From Clostridium sp. Ade.TY (GTDB lineage: Bacteria; Bacillota; Clostridia; Clostridiales; Clostridiaceae): DNA of 64,000 nt. The stretch's first letter is position 1; every line of letters starts with the position of its first letter. A model generated the notes under the pieces. That model had not been told where the DNA came from. It saw nothing but the letters and a program-made list of their open reading frames with translations, and did not search any database. This document shows positions 62,461 through 64,000 of this stretch, in pieces. Location of the stretch: NCBI RefSeq assembly GCF_000498355.1, contig NZ_AVSV01000027.1:62001-126000 (forward strand), in the 5' to 3' direction. The position numbers and the translations under genes are program-made.

Positions 62461-63663
62461 ATGAATTTAAAATATAAAAAAATTATTATTTTATTGTTTA
62501 TTACTATGTTATTTTCTACTATTTTTATATCATTTATAAGTTCTGATTATGTAGTTGCAAATGCCAAAGAAAATTCAATTAGTGAATCTATGAATGAGGA
62601 AACAGAAGAAGAATTAAACAATTTGTATGATTATATAAATAATATGAAGACTGATGTTGAACTTGTAAATGAATTAAATCCTGTTGAATATATAAAAAGT
62701 TATATAAGTGAAGGCCACGGGAATATAAGTGTAGAACAATTATTTAAAGCTGTAGTTAGTCTATTATTTAGAGAAGTTAAAACAGTACTTAAATTAGTTG
62801 TTTCAGTAGTTGTTATAGCTATACTTTGCTCATTACTTAAAAATTTACAGGATGCGTTTAAAAATGAAAGTATCTCTCAAATTGCATTTTTTGCATGTTA
62901 CTCAATATTAATTATGATACTTTCTAAAAGTTTTATAGTATCAATATCTGTAGCTACTGAAGCTATAAATGAAATAGCTAATTTTATGGCAGCGTTATTA
63001 CCTGTATTAGTTACTATGATTGCTTTAGCAGGAGGATTTATGCAAGCTGCGACTTTAGACCCAATAATTTTAGCTGCGGTAACATTAATTCCTAAAATAT
63101 ATGTAACTATAATAATACCGTTGATTTTAATAAATTTTGTTATGACTTTTGCAAATAATATTTCAAATGAGCATAAAATAGATAACCTATGTAAATTAGT
63201 TAAGCAAGTTATTTTATGGTTACAAGGAATAATTATAACTGTGTTTATTGCAATACTTACAATAAGGGGAATAACAGCAGATACTATGGATGCTGTTGCA
63301 GTAAAGACAGCAAAATTTGCAATAGATAATTTTATTCCTATTGTAGGAAAAACTTTTTCAGATGCAATAACATCTGTTGCAGGATATTCATTAATAATAA
63401 AAAATGCTGTTACTGGCGTTGGACTTATAGTAATAGTATTAGTTTTAATATACCCAATAATTAAATTAATTTTAATGTCTTTTATATATAAATTATCAGC
63501 ATCTCTTGTAGAACCTATAAGTGATAAAAGGATAACATCTTCTATTGCATCTGTTGGAGATTCTTTAGTTTTATTGTTATCTTGTGTAATTAGTGTTAGT
63601 TTTATGTTTTTTATATTACTTGGAATAATGGCAACGGCCAGCAAATTTATAGTAGGAGGGTAG
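62461..63663 (+). CDS. spoIIIAE: Stage III sporulation protein SpoIIIAE
   Basis: A 400-residue polytopic membrane protein: N-terminal signal-like helix (about 7-30), an outer segment to about residue 90, then about seven helices. It resembles transporter permeases and is thought to be the membrane core of the SpoIIIA channel. Family marks are VEYIKSYISEGHGNIS and the ALLPVLVTMIALAGG block. The ATG at 62461 has AGGTGAT in the end of spoIIIAD; the in-frame GTG at 62452 lies in that site. Confidence 0.95.
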   Translation: MNLKYKKIIILLFITMLFSTIFISFISSDYVVANAKENSISESMNEETEEELNNLYDYINNMKTDVELVNELNPVEYIKSYISEGHGNISVEQLFKAVVSLLFREVKTVLKLVVSVVVIAILCSLLKNLQDAFKNESISQIAFFACYSILIMILSKSFIVSISVATEAINEIANFMAALLPVLVTMIALAGGFMQAATLDPIILAAVTLIPKIYVTIIIPLILINFVMTFANNISNEHKIDNLCKLVKQVILWLQGIIITVFIAILTIRGITADTMDAVAVKTAKFAIDNFIPIVGKTFSDAITSVAGYSLIIKNAVTGVGLIVIVLVLIYPIIKLILMSFIYKLSASLVEPISDKRITSSIASVGDSLVLLLSCVISVSFMFFILLGIMATASKFIVGG

Positions 63664-63671
63664 TTTTATAA

Positions 63672-64000
63672 TTGGAATTAATAAAAAATTTTGTTGTTGT
63701 TTTAATAACGTTATTAATATTTATAGCTGCAATTGAGATTATAGCTCCTGATAATAGTATGAAAAAATATGTGAAATTTGTATTAGGATTAATACTAACT
63801 GCTGTTATATTAAGTCCTATTTTATCAGTATTATTAAATGGAGAAAATAAGCTTAAAGACTCTATAGATAGTTTTCAAAAAGAATACACTCAAAACACAA
63901 AAAAAAGTCAACAGGATAAAGAAAGCATTTTAAAATTACAAGAAGAAAACTTTAAAAATAATCTTTCTAAAAATTGTGAGTCAATGATAGAAAAACAATT
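63672..64000 (+). CDS. spoIIIAF: Stage III sporulation protein SpoIIIAF, 3' truncated by window edge
   Basis: The first 109 complete codons of spoIIIAF; the frame is open to the window end. The start is TTG at 63672, about 10 bases after GGAGGG at the end of spoIIIAE. Two membrane helices are visible (about 5-24 and 34-56), with IFIAAIEIIAPDNSMKKYVKFVLGLILTAVILSPIL, the family hallmark. A Lys/Gln-rich extracytoplasmic region then begins. SpoIIIAG and SpoIIIAH should lie just beyond. Confidence 0.92.
   Translation, partial: MELIKNFVVVLITLLIFIAAIEIIAPDNSMKKYVKFVLGLILTAVILSPILSVLLNGENKLKDSIDSFQKEYTQNTKKSQQDKESILKLQEENFKNNLSKNCESMIEKQ

Noticed and set aside
62898-63644. A 248-codon open frame on the minus strand opposite spoIIIAE
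   Set aside because: It mirrors a confidently assigned gene, has no ribosome binding site, and long antisense frames are common opposite A/T-rich membrane genes.

Overview
The window is a stretch of very A+T-rich, densely coding chromosome from an endospore-forming Firmicute, most likely Clostridium sensu stricto. The evidence is the sporulation genes (spoIIIA operon, spoVD, spoVE, pdaA, ytxC, an alpha/beta-type spore protein), meso-DAP peptidoglycan genes (asd, dapA, dapB, dapF, a DNPR-type murE), AGGAGG ribosome binding sites, frequent TTG/GTG starts and gene orders close to Bacillus subtilis. I do not name a species. Nearly everything is core chromosome. I see no insertion sequence, prophage, CRISPR array or integrated element.

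Layout. 1-2300: end of an oligopeptide (Opp) transporter operon. 2346-5606: an acetyltransferase, then asd-dapA-dapB on the minus strand. 5732-9351: a small spore protein, a methyltransferase, Hsp33, tRNA-Cys, an HD-domain protein and a DUF6873-type protein. 9498-11727: ytxC, then the infC-rpmI-rplT translation operon behind an L20-type attenuator. 11887-18522: KtrAB potassium uptake, an rRNA methyltransferase, and pheST behind a T-box. 18564-24774: a very long ZapA, a U32 peptidase-like protein and mutS2. 24914-32103: mixed metabolic and stress genes, a decayed phosphoglucomutase, pdaA and ychF. 32111-32207: tRNA-Sec.

32484-46992 is a division and cell-wall cluster (rsmH, ftsL, spoVD, murE, murF, mraY, spoVE, divIB, the DUF881/sbp trio, ylmE, sepF, ylmG, ylmH, divIVA). 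It follows the B. subtilis order, but murD, murG, murB, ftsA, ftsZ, spoIIGA, sigE, sigG, ileS and lspA are absent from their usual places. 47105-53521: rluD, pyrR, an RNA methyltransferase, rqcH, dapF and an unknown lipoprotein. 53584-59120: a compact nine-gene type IV pilus / type II secretion-like operon (ATPase, platform protein, four prepilin-like proteins, short PilM/N/O-like proteins). 59309-64000: efp, a CD1247-like protein and spoIIIAA through a truncated spoIIIAF.

The genes fit together as follows. Asd, DapA, DapB and DapF make meso-DAP, which MurE attaches to the peptidoglycan precursor. MurF and MraY carry that precursor on, and SpoVD/SpoVE polymerise and cross-link it. PdaA trims spore cortex and the SpoIIIA proteins serve forespore maturation. 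RNA-level control is prominent: an L20-type leader, a Phe T-box, an AUU start for IF3 and many clear intrinsic terminators.

The observations most worth a second look are the 425-residue coiled-coil ZapA, the reduced pilus operon with a half-length PilM-like protein, tRNA-Sec, the phosphoglucomutase remnant, the hairpin between the mraY ribosome binding site and its start, and the missing blocks of the division cluster. I found no convincing wholly new system.
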